A DNA stretch of 64,000 nucleotides from Amaranthus tricolor (GCF_026212465.1 NC_080047.1:35228214-35292213), one strand, 5' to 3'; positions 14,801-26,021 are shown, counted from the stretch's first letter. The notes: generated from the letters alone by a model not told the origin. Program-made: numbers and translations.

Positions 14801-16357
14801 TCAACAGGTTTTCTTCCTTTAGTGGGAACTTATTTCTGCTCTAATTTCACCTTCTTTGCCTGAAGTCGAGAATGGATGTTAGAGAATTGTTTAGAAGATT
14901 ATGTTGCATTACTGATGAGCTATATTTATTATTGAGGAACAGGTTGCAGACTCTTCAGGGTCTGAGGGTTATACTTCTGCAGCTTTTCATCCTGATGGTC
15001 TCATCCTAGGAACAGGAACAACAGGTGCTGTTGCTAAGATTTGGGATGTTAAGAGTCAGGTAGTGGCTTTGCATTTGTCTACCTTTTACGGAGTCCCTAA
15101 TATTTTTTGGTTCTTGCAAATTCCCTTTTTTATGTATGCAATTTTGTTGGATTGCAGAATAGTGTCGCTCAATTTGATGGGCATACTGGTCCTGTTACGG
15201 CAATGTCTTTCTCAGAAAATGGATACTTCCTTGCGGTAGGATTCTTATCTTTTTGAAGCTATCTTTTCGCTAACATGGTTGTTCTGTGCTAATTTGTTTC
15301 TCAACCTCAGACTGCAGCTTATGATGGAGTAAAGCTTTGGGATCTGCGTAAACTGAAAAATTTCCGGTCGTTCCCTTCACCTGATCCAGACACACCTACC
15401 AACTATGGTACGAAAATGTCTGATTATTTGATATTGCTTTCCCTTCCCTCTTCCTCAAGAAAGAGTACTATGAATTCTGTTTTTTGCTTTGAATATGTGA
15501 ACAAATTGCAATGATCCCAGTCTACAAGATACTATTGACTCAAAATGAATTTAGTGGCTATAATAGCATCATTGTTTGGTGTTCTGAGCTAATCGGTAGT
15601 TTTTCTTCAGTTGATTTCGACCATAGCGGGAGCTACCTTGCTGTTGCAAGTTCAGATATAAGGTCAGTGTATCTTTCTTCTACAGTTTCTTTAGTATGTG
15701 GACATGATTCAAGTTGTAAAGTGATAATTGATGGGTTTTTTGACCACAAAACCAACAATTGGTAGAACAGATGGGCGATATAGGCAATAGCTAAAGAAGT
15801 GGGAATCGATCGAGTCCTTTCTCTAACTAAGTAAAACTCATTTTCTGTGGCTACATATGTCTACCTTTTCAACTTTTCTTCATCCAGAGACCAGAATCTG
15901 TCCCTCACTGATAGAGTTTTGTTTTGAGTGATCGGAGTGGGAATAAAAAACATTACATAATGTCCTTTAACAGATTCACATGATAATTCTCATATAAGTA
16001 CTATTGCCCGCTCTTTATACTGCAAAGTTGTGGTTGCTGCAGAGTGTACCAAGTTGCAAGTGTCAAGGCAGAATGGAATTGTATCAAGACCCTACCCGAT
16101 TTGTCTGGCACAGGTAACCTATTCTACTTTCCGGTTTCAATCCTCAATCTCTCGAGTTAATATCTTTCATCCTATAGTGTTTAATGCTGGGCTGTGCCCG
16201 TGTTCTAGTGAACCTATTTATGGATCCTTTGATTGCAGGCAAAGCAACAGCTGTAAAGTTTGGTCCAGATGCAAAATACATAGCAGTGGGATCATTGGAT
16301 CGTAACCTGCGGATATTTGGCTTGCCGGGAGAAGATGGTGCTGCAATGGAATCTTAA
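5816..16357 (+). CDS. PRP19: Pre-mRNA-processing factor 19 (U-box E3 ubiquitin ligase, MAC3-like)
   Basis: Coding exons: 5816-5828, 5940-6025, 7148-7219, 7307-7369, 9777-9863, 10687-10825, 10894-11015, 11673-11789, 12002-12097, 12188-12250, 13877-13951, 14703-14807, 14943-15059, 15158-15235, 15311-15407, 15611-15662, 16043-16113, 16239-16357. All introns are GT..AG, phases match, and the product is 523 residues, the length I recall for Arabidopsis MAC3A. Residues 1-70 are the U-box ([28 protein letters not shown]), which recruits an E2. A coiled coil with the [17 protein letters not shown] and [18 protein letters not shown] motifs follows and mediates tetramerisation. From about residue 220 a WD40 propeller runs to the end ([27 protein letters not shown]). 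In plants the protein is the core of the nuclear NineTeen/MOS4-associated complex, acting in spliceosome activation and immunity. The leader (5640-5815) is CT-rich. No break was found. [11 protein letters not shown] and TNYVDF are small departures from the consensus I remember. Confidence 0.97.
6488..6757. mobile_element. Tourist/PIF-Harbinger-like MITE in PRP19 intron 2
   Basis: Inverted ends CACTATGTTTGGTTAG and (reverse complement of the right end) CACCATGTTTCGATAGG, flanked by TAA on both sides (6485-6487, 6758-6760). The 3-bp TAA duplication and 270-bp size fit Tourist MITEs. The interior is purine-rich on the left and pyrimidine-rich on the right, so it could fold into one hairpin. Confidence 0.72.
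7715..8100. repeat. Unclassified repeat-like insert in PRP19 intron 4
   Basis: Within the 2.4-kb intron 4 this stretch has higher GC and a different texture from its surroundings, with two related phrases (ACTATGAGCAGGGT near 7753 and GATCATGAGCAG near 7840) and an A-rich tract at 7930-8010. No TIR or target duplication was found. It may be an old SINE or retroelement scrap. The rest of intron 4 (8100-9776) shows no feature I can name. Confidence 0.3.
14074..14298. mobile_element. Stowaway-like MITE in PRP19 intron 11
   Basis: Starts CTCCCTCTGTCCCTAAGAGA after TA and ends with the inverted match TCTCTTAGGAATGAGGGA. This is the classical Stowaway (Tc1/mariner MITE) end sequence. The right-hand TA is decayed (AT follows). 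It is about 225 bp, non-coding, and removed with the intron. Confidence 0.75.
14282..14562. repeat. 140-bp direct tandem duplication in PRP19 intron 11
   Basis: Two nearly identical copies of about 140 bp (14282-14421 and 14422-14562), each starting CTCTTAGGAATGAGGGAATG and ending CTTGATTTATTTG. The duplication includes the right end of the Stowaway-like MITE. Only small differences separate the copies, so the duplication is recent. Confidence 0.9.
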
Positions 16358-16941
16358 GGGGCTAGTGGGGTGCAATCCTGGAATGTCACGAGCTGTAGCT
16401 GTATGCAGTTTTTTGGGGGCTCAATTAAGTAACCCCCAATTAGTGGAAACGGAGCCATTTATCCTATTTCATTCTTCCCTATGCTGAAAGTGAGGATAAT
16501 TTTGAGTTCTGGAGTTTCATGTCAAATGCCTGGAAAGAAGTAAAAGTGCCTATAATTTTTGTGTTTTGTTTTGCTAGAACATTAGAAAACTAGTATAGTG
16601 TACTGTACCTGATAAGCTGGTATGTCAAACAGATTACTTTTGCATATTGCAATGAATGTTGAGCTTTAGTCTTTTCTTAAGCCGTTTGTCGCGGTTGGAT
16701 ATTACATTTACCTTCTCAGGATTACTTGTATCTTCCGGTGGTTCTTATTTTATTTGATCCTACGAGGTGATTTGTGGTCCGCCCTTTTGTTATTTTTGTA
16801 ATAAGCTTTGAACTATGTTCCTTGGGCCATGTCTCCAGCACTTTCTTCACTGTTTGCCTTCTTGGTGCTCTAAAATGATTTGATCACAGGTCGAATTTTA
16901 GCTTTAGCAAAGGGTGGACTTAATTCCTTTCTTGGTACTAG
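16358..16941 (+). other. PRP19 3' untranslated and downstream region
   Basis: Non-coding DNA after the PRP19 stop codon. T-rich with no clear single polyadenylation signal. The 3' UTR probably covers part of it. The region ends where the next inverted-repeat element begins. Confidence 0.5.
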
Positions 16942-16948
16942 TCGCTGA

Positions 16949-18585
16949 GGGAAAATTTGAAAAAAATGAGATTATTTATCTACTTAATTCCAAATATAAG
17001 TTTGGGGAAAACTTATGTCCCAAAATAAGCTTCCGTACATCCAATCCTAGCTTCGGGTAGAGTCGCTGTTAGTAACAGCGAAAGTGAAAAAAAAAAAAAA
17101 AAAAATTAAAAGCCTAAAGTCGCTGTTAGTAACAGCGACTTAAAAAAAAAATAAAAAATTAAAAGCCCAAAGTCGCTGTTACTAACAGCGACTTAAAAAA
17201 AAAAAATTTTTTTTTTTAAATTTAATACCCTCCCTGAGTGTAAGCCACTCAGCTTAAATTCACTTAAGTACCAATTGAAATCACAAAATTACACAATGAT
17301 TTTCTTGCTTGGCTTTTACGTCAAAATATTACATATTTCACACCTTTTATGCTATCGTATTCCCAGGAAGCATAATTAATCTGTCACCTTATCATCTTAA
17401 GATAAGATAGATTGTTATGTACTACCAAGATTTCTATGCTTTGTTACATTTTGCAGTCCCAACTCTTTTAAATATATAGTCCAATTCTATAAGATAGTTA
17501 TTTACCTAATTTGTCATTTCTTATTGATTGATACTTGTTCTTTCAAATATGTTTCAAGTTTTGTAATGACTAGTAAGTTCAAAGAACAAGATCCACAGAT
17601 TGAGTAGTTTGTTAGTTTTTTCTGCTGGTCAAAAATTGAAGTTGTGGAACATTTCTTTTTGATGAATTAGACCTCTTCCCCCTGTCCCTGATTTGGAGAT
17701 ATCAGAGAAGTCTGTTGAACAGGCAGCTGATGTGATTCGAGCATGGGTTAATCATGCATTGGCACTTGCTCATGAGATTGCCATTTGTGGGAATCTGAGG
17801 ATTCTTCTTCAGGTTTTGTGATTTCTTGTGTTCTACACTTGATTGCTCTGTTTGGTGTTTGTTGAGGATCTATCAAGTCATATTTGTTATGAATTTTTTG
17901 TGCAGGTTGCTGCATTGTTGTGGTTTATTTCCTCTATTGGTAGCTTGTGCAATTTCATCACATTTGTCTACATTGGTGAGTTGACAGTGTTTTGTCTTAT
18001 GTTACCGTGCTTTCACTATTTTTGTCCTGTCGCTAATTGCTTACGAGTTTAGTGAATTCATTTTGAAGCTTTTCTTGATGTTTTGTTTAGGAGTGCTTCT
18101 TGCTCTATCAATTCCAGTGTTGTATGATAATTACCAGAGCCAGATTGATGTTCCTAATGGTTTTAGGTGAGTGTTTTTATGAAGAAGGCAATACTGTAAG
18201 AGTTATCTTTAAGTTAGTTTCTTCTTTTATTAAAGCAGTTCATGCATACTAGTTCCATTTCACAATTCTAGCCTTAAAATTTTGAGCATACTAGTTCATG
18301 CATACTAGTTTCTTCTTTTATTAAAGCGACATAAATTTTTTTTTTTTTTTTTTAATCGCTGTTAGTAACAGCGACTTTGGGCTTTTAATTTTTTATTTTT
18401 TTTAAGTCGCTGTTACTAACAGCGACTTTAGGCTTTTAATTTTTTTTTTCACTTTCGCTGTTACTAACAGCGACTCTACCCGAAGCTAGGATTGGATGTA
18501 CGGAATCTTATTTTGGGACATAAGTTTTCCCCAATCTTATATTTGGAATTAAGTAGATAAATAATCTCATTTTTTTCAATCTTTC
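16949..18585. mobile_element. Pack-MULE-like element with 260-bp inverted arms
   Basis: The left arm (16949-17215) and right arm (18330-18585) are inverted copies of one another over about 260 bp, sharing the AATGAGATTATTTATCTACTT word, the TAGCTTCGGGTAGAGTCGC word and three palindromic units with core CGCTGTTAGTAACAGCG. Palindromes: 17062-17081, 17119-17139, 17172-17192 on the left; 18356-18374, 18406-18426, 18454-18474 on the right. A possible 7-bp target duplication TCGCTGA lies at 16942-16948 and 18586-18592; Mutator-type duplications are usually about 9 bp, so superfamily assignment is tentative. Between the arms lie three spliceable exons of a reticulon gene with their introns. Confidence 0.7.
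17671..18166 (+). pseudogene. Captured reticulon-like protein (RTNLB) fragment, three exons
   Basis: Three segments with intact GT/AG borders: 17671-17812, 17906-17975 and 18091-18166. They join in frame to about 96 residues of a plant reticulon-homology domain (LPPVPDLEISEKSVEQAA, then ICGNLRILLQVAALLWFISS, then FVYIGVLLALSIPVLYDNYQ). Reticulons shape tubular ER membrane by hydrophobic hairpins. The N-terminal part and the C-terminus are missing, and the fragment sits between the long inverted arms. Because introns are retained the capture was at DNA level. The frame is open throughout, so capture is recent or the fragment is still constrained; nothing here shows that it is translated. Confidence 0.85.
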
Positions 18586-19071
18586 TCGCTGATAATAGTA
18601 TAAGATTAAACCCTTAGCGGTCGTTTAAAACCCCAAGCATACAAATTAAATAATTTTAAAATTCTAAGCTTAACTATTAACAATGACTAGGGATTGAATC
18701 TAGAAGAGATTAAATCCCAATCGATGTTGAAGGAAGGGATCACGAATATTTTGAACAAATTCTTTATCCTTTATTTTTTATCCTTTTTAAGTATAGAAAA
18801 CAGTTAAGAATTCACTAAAAAAGAACACCAAAACTTGGCCGAGACCGTCTCAAATTGAGACCACGAGCGGGCCGGTCTAATTTGCGCGTGTAACAACATT
18901 ATATGTTTTTCCTTGTTTTTTTTTTCCATTTTTCGGGCATTTTTCAATTTTGACCTTAAAGGTATTAAGTTTGACCTTAAAGGTATCAATTTTAACGTAA
19001 AGTAATACTTAAACATATCAATTAAAGTAAAAAATTTCAATTTGAACTTATAAGTGATCAATTTTGACGCT

Positions 19072-19815
19072 AATCTGATCAATTTCTACCTAAATATGGT
19101 TATGTTTCACAATTTTAGAACGAAGTTATATAAAATGGTATTATTCTATCATTCTATGGATAAATTTCAAACAACAAATGAATGGTCAATAAAACTATCA
19201 ATAATAGTGTTAAAACTATTAACATATTAAATCTGAACTAAATGCTATACAATATGTCTATACAATTTGAATACTTATTTTTAAAACGATAATTGAAGAT
19301 TAAAAGTTCAAAATTGAGTTAGATTATAACATATCATTGTCAAATTATATGTCATAATTTAACTATTAACATATTCAATTTGAACTAAAACCTATACAAT
19401 ATCTTTATAGACTTTGAAATACTTATTTTGAAAACGATAATTGAAGCTTGTACGTTCAAATTAAGTTAGATCATAAAACATCAATTGTCAATTTATGTGT
19501 CATAATTTAACTATTAACATATTCAATTTGAACTATTTACAAATATATATAAACGTATTGAAGAAAGAGTAAAATCACTATTATTGATCGATGATTAAAG
19601 AGTATAAGTATTTTTATGTTCCATTAGAACCATCATGTTGCATTGAATAAAAGTACTTGTATTGTACAATGTTTTAACACTATTATTGATAGTGTTATTG
19701 ACCATTCATTTGTTGTTTAAAATTCATCCATAGAGTGATAAAGTAATACCATTTTATTAACTTCGTTCTCAAATTGTGAAACAGAACCATATTTAGATAG
19801 AAATTGATCAGTTTC
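19072..19815. repeat. Fold-back: 145-bp inverted arms around a 165-bp tandem duplication
   Basis: 19072-19213 and 19672-19815 are inverted copies (shared words AAATGAATGGTCAATAA and CTATCAATAATAGTGTTAAA). The loop holds two tandem copies of about 165 bp (near 19210-19375 and 19375-19540), each with TTAACTATTAACATATT, CTATACAATAT and AAAACGATAATTGAAG. Confidence 0.75.
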
Positions 19816-20259
19816 ACGTCAAAATTGATCACAAATAGGTCAAAGCTAGTACAAAACCCCGTACAATGTACAAAATTCTTAGTATGAAAAAAGATTTAAA
19901 TCTTATTTTCAAAAACATGTAATAATAAATATATTGTATACTAAAGATGAAGTAATAAAAAATGATTGTTAAAAAGGGTGATATGACATTTTTATATGTG
20001 TAATAAATTTAAATAGTTTGTAGATGAGTAAAATAAATAACAAGTTGATTAACTTTATTTGCTACTTAAATCAATATGAACCAATAAAACTTTTTCATCT
20101 AGCGTGACTCCAAAAGATTGACACTGTGATTTTTTCAGTTTTTTTATTAAATTGTATAATGATTAGTTAAATAATTTATATAATTAAATCAGTCTAAATC
20201 TTAATAAATTATTTAATGTCATCTAAATATTTCTTACTTTATTTTATTTTCAAATTTCT

Positions 20260-20830
20260 CTACCAGTAATTTATTAAAAGATATATGATTAATATTTTGT
20301 TTTCTAATTTATAATTTTAAAATTGTTAATATCACCTAAATGATTCTTAATTTATTGTTTATATTATCTTAGTCATTTTATAGATTAGAGTATTTGGTTA
20401 GTTGAAATAATTTCTATAACTAAATCAGTAAATTTAACAGGTTTAATATTGATTGATTGTCAAATCTTTAATTCTGTGAACTGGTCAGCCATTTAATTCA
20501 GTTAGTTTAAATACTCCAATCGAAAAATTACACATGGCTAAATTTGACACTTGACTCTTCACAACTTTTTTAATAGATGTTATGATGATTATGATTTCTT
20601 TAGCAATAATTTATTAAAAGATATATGATAATATTTTGTTTTCTAATTTATAATTTTATCAGTAAATTTAACAGGTTTAATATTGATTGATTGTCAAATC
20701 TTTAATTCTGTGAACTGGTCAACTATTTAATTCAGTTAGTTTAAATACTCCAATCGAAAAATTACAAATGACAAGTGCTCTAGAAATTTGACACTTGGCT
20801 TTTCAGAGCTTTTTTAATAGATGTTATGAT
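20260..20830. repeat. Direct duplication of about 230 bp
   Basis: The words TTATTAAAAGATATATGA, AACAGGTTTAATATTGATTG and AATACTCCAATCGAAAAATT occur twice, at about 20271-20534 and 20609-20765, in the same order, with some deletion between copies. Non-coding. Confidence 0.7.
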
Positions 20831-21669
20831 TATTTACTTAAATAATTAATATGTAATCTATTTAATTTGTGCATTTTTTTAATATAGCCATGTAAGTAAT
20901 ACAAATGATTATCTATGAAAAACACTCAAAATTATTTTCTTTTCACAAATTTATTTAATGAAAATTAATATTACATATTTTAGATGATTGTATATGGTAA
21001 AAAATTAGTAAATAAGGTAAAGTTTTAAAATCTTTTGTAACTAATCAATTAAACAAATCTAATCAGAAAGATGTTACATGATATGCTAAAAAATATTTTC
21101 TTGATAAGAAAATGAAAAAGGTGGAAAATTTTTATTGTAAATTCGACATGTGTTCTAATCATTTCTTCATTAGATATTGTATAGATTGAAATTTTTTATG
21201 TTAATTGATCTGTTTTAAAGTTTACTTTAAGTTGAAATTAATACGCTTTAAGGTCAAAATTGATACTTTTAAGATTAAAATTGAAAAATGCCCAAAAAAA
21301 AAAGAAAAAGAGAAAGCATGTAAAGTTGATACACGCGCGAATTAGACCGGCCTATTCTTGATCTAAATTTGAGACGATCTCGGCCAAGACGAGCCGAAAA
21401 AAAAAAATTGCAACGGGTGTTAAATTGTTCAAAAAAAAAAAAAGAGAAGGATCCACTTATTTATTGGTTTTAGATTTGGGGTTTATTGTTGCTTAAATTT
21501 TGTTTTTCTAGCACTAATCCTAAATTAAAAGTAAAACCATGGAAGACAATTTCCAAAATTGCTACTCTTTTTTTGGGTTGGATATTAGAATAAAAGTTTA
21601 TATCTTGACTCTTAGTCTCTTGGTAATATATACAAATTTCTTCCTCTTAAATCCTCAATTTTTTTAAGG

Positions 21670-21789
21670 GAGTTACTAAATTTCCCCATCCCTTTTCATT
21701 TTATAGCCATCCCCTTTCAAATGAAATTATGAATTTGCCCCTGATTTTTAAAAAATTACAACTTTGCCACTCCCTAAAAATTTCTTATT

Positions 21790-21828
<39 letters not shown>

Positions 21829-22204
21829 TCAATAACAACAATAATAATAATAATAATTAACTTTTTTATATTCTTCAAAAAGAATATAAATAAAATTAAT
21901 AATAATAACAGTAATAATAATAATAATAACAACAATAATAAAATTAAAAATAATAATAATTATTCAAAAAGAAAAAAAAATTGAATCGCCCAGAACCGGG
22001 TGATTGGACCCCGGTTCAATCGCCAAAAAAGTGGAGATTGAATCGGGGTCCAATCGCCCGGTTTTGGGCGATTCACTTTTTTTTTTCTTTTTTTCTTTTT
22101 GGAAAATTTATATTAATAATAATAATATTAATAATAATAATAATATTAATAACAACAATAATAATATTACTAACTTTTTTATATTCTCTTAAATAATAGT
22201 AGTA

Positions 22205-22303
<99 letters not shown>

Positions 22304-22310
22304 TAAATGA

Positions 22311-22350
<40 letters not shown>

Positions 22351-22399
22351 TTAATAACAACAATAATAATATTACTAACTTTTTTATATTCTTTTAAAC

Positions 22400-22472
<73 letters not shown>

Positions 22473-22482
22473 TTAATAATGA

Positions 22483-22540
<58 letters not shown>

Positions 22541-22990
22541 TAAAAATAAAAAATCAATCAAAAGCTTTAAACTTACCTTTTCATTCTCTTGATCTTCCAT
22601 TTTTTTTTCTTTTTGCTTTGATTTTTCACCACTGATTGTTGAAGATTGGATTATGTTGATATATATTATTATTGTGATATATATTATTATTATTATTAAA
22701 TTTTTATTTTTGTTTTAATTATTATATTTAATTTATTTTTAATTGTATTATTATTGTTGTTATTAATATTATTATTATTATTATATTATTAATATTATTA
22801 TTATTAATATTATTATTATTAATATAAATTTTCCAAAAAGAAAAAAAGAAAAAAAAAGTGAATCGCCCAAAACCGGGCGATTGGACCCCGATTCAATCGC
22901 CACTCTTTTGGCGATTGAACCGAGGTCCAATCGCCCGGTTCTGGGCGATTTAATTTTTTTTTATTTTTGAATAATAATTATTATTTTTAA

Positions 22991-23028
<38 letters not shown>

Positions 23029-23245
23029 GTTATTATTATTAATTTTATATATATATATTTTTTGAAGAATATACAAAAGTTAATTATTATTATTATTGTT
23101 GTTATTGATATTATTATTATTATAAATAAGAAATTTGTAGGGAGTGGTAAAGTTGTAATTTTTTAAAAATCAAGAGTAAATTTATAATTTTATTTGGAGG
23201 GGATGACGATAAAATGAAAAGAGTGGCGAAGTCTAAGAATTGAGT
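21670..23245. mobile_element. Large palindromic element with AAT/ATT microsatellite core
   Basis: Inverted arms of about 480 bp: 21690-22165 and 22760-23230, sharing TTTTCATTTTAT, TTTTTAAAAAATTACAACTT and AAATTTCTTATTTATA. Each arm carries a GC-rich hairpin block (21983-22074 and 22857-22952) made of GATTGGACCCCGGTTCAATC-type units bracketed by AATCGCCC/GGGCGATT. Between the arms run (AAT)n tracts. A possible 9-bp duplication (TTTTTTTAA / GTTTTTTAA) is low-complexity. Probably a MULE-like MITE grown by microsatellite expansion. Confidence 0.65.
22198..22536. repeat. (AAT)n trinucleotide microsatellite, interrupted
   Basis: Long uninterrupted AAT runs (about 22206-22300, 22313-22350, 22398-22470, 22486-22535) separated by short interruptions that themselves repeat. 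Read on the minus strand it gives a poly-tyrosine frame, which is an artefact of the repeat. Confidence 0.95.
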
Positions 23246-23599
23246 TTTTTAATTACCGTCACTCATTAACAAGTTCTTTTCGCGAAAGAAGAAACCTTCG
23301 ATTTGAAATTGTATAATTGTCTAATCGTATAATTGATCGGAATTCTCCCTTTCTCTTATCATGTATTGGGCTTCAATTCTTTTGATAAGTTTTGTTTTTC
23401 AAGAGTTTTAAATTTTCTTTCCATTCTCCATTAAAGAGAATGAGAATATATAAATTGATGAATTAAGTTTGGTAATAAGGAGAATTAGGTGGAATTTCAA
23501 TATTGGGAATTCGATGCGTTATAAAACATGAAAGCTAAACCAAAAGATGAATAATGAGTTCGTGAATCGAGGGTTTTGGGAAGTAAGATTTAGAAAAAA

Positions 23600-24040
23600 A
23601 AAAATAATGACTTCATTTTAAAAATTTGAAATAAATAGTTAAATTATTAAAAAAATTTGAAATAAATAGTTAAATTATTAAAAAAATTCATAGAATGAGA
23701 TTGAAATTATCTTATTTTTAAAAGTAATTGCCTAATTTTCAAACCTGAGGTATGGGTCTGCTTGCACTTACTAACTGCGAACAAAGGGTTTGATTCAAAA
23801 AAAAGCCAAAGGAGTTGTTCGCACTTACTAACTACGAATATCTTGGTTGATTTTTTTTTTGACCAGTTTGCCTCTGTTCGCAGTTAGTAACTACGAACAA
23901 TATCGAACCTGAGATCTGGAACTGGAGATCTGGGGCTAGAGGCACATACATTTGAAAATAAATTAATTTTAATCTTATTCTATGATTTTTTTTAATAATT
24001 TGGCCTATCTTTTTCAAATTTATCCTATTTTCTAGGGGAC
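23600..24040. mobile_element. Inverted-repeat MITE with palindrome array
   Basis: Left arm (about 23640-23740) and right arm (about 23945-24035) are inverted copies (TTATTAAAAAAATTCATAGAAT versus its imperfect complement). The centre holds three copies of a near-palindrome, TTCGCASTTASTAACTRCGAA-like, at 23764-23782, 23818-23838 and 23876-23898. A 30-bp direct duplication sits in the left arm (AATTTGAAATAAATAGTTAA twice). Terminal bases and target duplication were not resolved. Confidence 0.6.
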
Positions 24041-24329
24041 CTATTCTGCCACACATTCTTAATTGGGCTTGAACCGACTCTGTTGTGGTAATGGAAATTA
24101 CTCAAGTTGTATCTAATGGGTTGTTGGCGAAGGAAAATGGTTTACGATATATATCTTTGGTTGATCCTTAGTTATTGAAGAGAAAACTATGTTAACAATG
24201 TTTAATGTTTAAATTATTATTGTTTTTCATATCTTGAATGATAACTTTAGATGTTTACTTATACTTATATTTTACCCTAATAATCAATTCTTCTCTCCTA
24301 TTTAAAATATAACGCTTTTCTTAATTACA
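24041..24329. other. Intergenic, nothing recognised
   Basis: AT-rich sequence between a MITE and a copia relic. No open frame, repeat or RNA gene was seen. Confidence 0.5.
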
Positions 24330-25415
24330 TCCTTATTCCGTAATAAAATCCCGTGAGAAACCTAGACGAGCCTTCATATATACTTTATTGATTTCTCCAT
24401 GTAAAAAAGTATTTTTCACATTAAATTGATGCAAGAGCCATTCTTTATTAGCTCCAATTGAGAATAAAGCTCTAATATCATCAATCTTAGCCACTGAAGA
24501 GAATGTTTCTGAATACTCAATTTCATAGGTTTGTGTATACCCTTTAACTACTAGACGAGCTTTATATCTTTCAATTTCTCTATTGGATTTATACTTGATA
24601 ATAAAAACTCTTGCAACTTATCATTTTCTTTTCTTATAGTAGGATACATATTTTCCAATTATCGTAAGCATCTATCTCAACCTGCATTGCTTTCTTCCAA
24701 TTGTTACTTTTTAAGGCTTCCATTGATGTAGGTATTTTTTTTCTAAATATAATATATCATTGAAAGGCCATTGCTTCCTGAGAAAGACACCATTAATTTA
24801 TTTTATTAACTGTAAATTTCAATATTTGTGCCTTATCTTCATCATCATATCTTTTTGAAGGAATTCCCATAGTGCTTTTGGATGGTAGAGTAGCAATTTT
24901 TTATTTACGTAATAATTTTTTGTTGTATTAATTGACTATATATTAGTTGAATTTAATTTTTTTATTAACTCAGCACCCTAAAATTTTGTTCAAAATTTCG
25001 CGACTAGGCTTATTAATAATATCTTGTTGTGTCTTCAACATGATCTTGTATTACTTCTGTTATATTATTTTGAATATTTAGCACTGGATATGTTGGACAA
25101 TTTGGACCGTCTAAATAATTCTTCCCTTGATTAATTTGTTACAGGATCAAGACAATGATAGCCCTTTTGATATACCCAAACCCAATAAAAATACATTTAA
25201 CTACACGAGGTTCAAAGTTTATGTCTGCTAAGTTTTTTGAAGATGTATATAAATTGTACAACCAAACACTCTACTAAGGTGGTAATGAATGAAATAAGGG
25301 ATGGATATATAGATTTCAAGAGTTTCTAAAGGTGTTTTGTATTTCAAACTTTAGTTGTTATTTGACTGGTGAGATAATTTGCAGTAACAATTGCTTCTGG
25401 CGAAATATATGATGG
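24330..25415 (-). pseudogene. Degenerate Ty1/copia pol fragment (integrase C-end and reverse transcriptase)
   Basis: On the minus strand, 25415-25140 reads as the region after the copia integrase core (KTPLETLEIY, VFGCTIYIHLQ), and 24735-24330 as the start of copia reverse transcriptase (EIERYKARLVVKGYTQTYEI, VAKIDDIRALF, NVKNTFLHGEINKVYMKA). Many stops and frameshifts. A hAT-tail-like scrap interrupts it at about 24880-25020. No LTRs could be attached. Confidence 0.75.
24880..25020 (+). repeat. hAT 3'-tail-like remnant
   Basis: Matches the sequence after the hAT pseudogene at 5455-5560 (shared ATTAATTGAC..., TTTAATTTTTTT, CCCTAAAATTTTGTT-type words). It sits inside the copia relic. A fragment only, with no coding part. 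Confidence 0.45.
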
Positions 25416-25454
25416 CACTTTAGATTCAATATCATAACTTCAGTAATTTCAAAT

Positions 25455-25690
25455 AACTAGTCTCTTGAGAGACTGTTTCTTTGAGAGACTTATTTTAAAC
25501 TCAGCCTATTAAAGATTAATGCCTACTTATTATATTCTTAATGTCTATTTACATTATTCTTAATGCCTACTTTCAATATCTTAAATGTCTACTTACATTA
25601 TTCTTAATACCTACTTATAATATTTTAAAAATATATGATGGGCCGGTCTTATTAGAAATGGTCTCTCAAAGAAAATGCGTACTATAAAAA
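25455..25690. mobile_element. Small inverted-repeat element with short internal repeats
   Basis: Ends resemble each other in inverted orientation (TTCTTTGAGAGAC near 25478 and GGTCTCTCAAAGAAAA near 25658). Inside are about five imperfect repeats of a 25-bp unit TTCTTAATGYCTAYTTACA. Target duplication unresolved. Confidence 0.5.
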
Positions 25691-25975
25691 TTTGTGAATT
25701 TCAAATAAGGTTGTCTTTTCTTTCTGCAACTACACTTAATGGCTAGAATAAGGCTCTTCATTTGCTTTGTTTATGCTATAAAATAGGTGGATTGATGAAG
25801 AAAATAATAATTACACCAAAAACATCATCAAAAACGTGAGGAAGAGAATAAGAAAAAAAAGGGTTTTTACAATTTGTGCAAACGAAGTTTCATTGCTTAG
25901 AAGAAATCACAAATTCGCCCAACTTTTGTAAGTATTCTTTAAATTTTTATAAACTTTTGAAACCAACTTTATATT

Positions 25976-26021
<46 letters not shown>

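Larger units (their letters stand above)
18838..21395. mobile_element. Long inverted-repeat element (MULE-like), 2.56 kb, non-coding
   Basis: The left end (TTGGCCGAGACCGTCTCAAA) and the reverse complement of the right end (TTGGCCGAGATCGTCTCAAA) match. Similarity continues inward for about 220 bp through TAATTTGCGCGTGTA / TAATTCGCGCGTGTA and GGCATTTTTCAATTTT. No target duplication could be read, so the exact ends and superfamily are uncertain. The interior is AT-rich with no coding sequence. It contains a nested fold-back and tandem duplications annotated separately. Confidence 0.6.

Noticed and set aside
22073..22363. Minus-strand frame with a long tyrosine run
   Set aside because: It is the ATT microsatellite read in one frame; no protein meaning.
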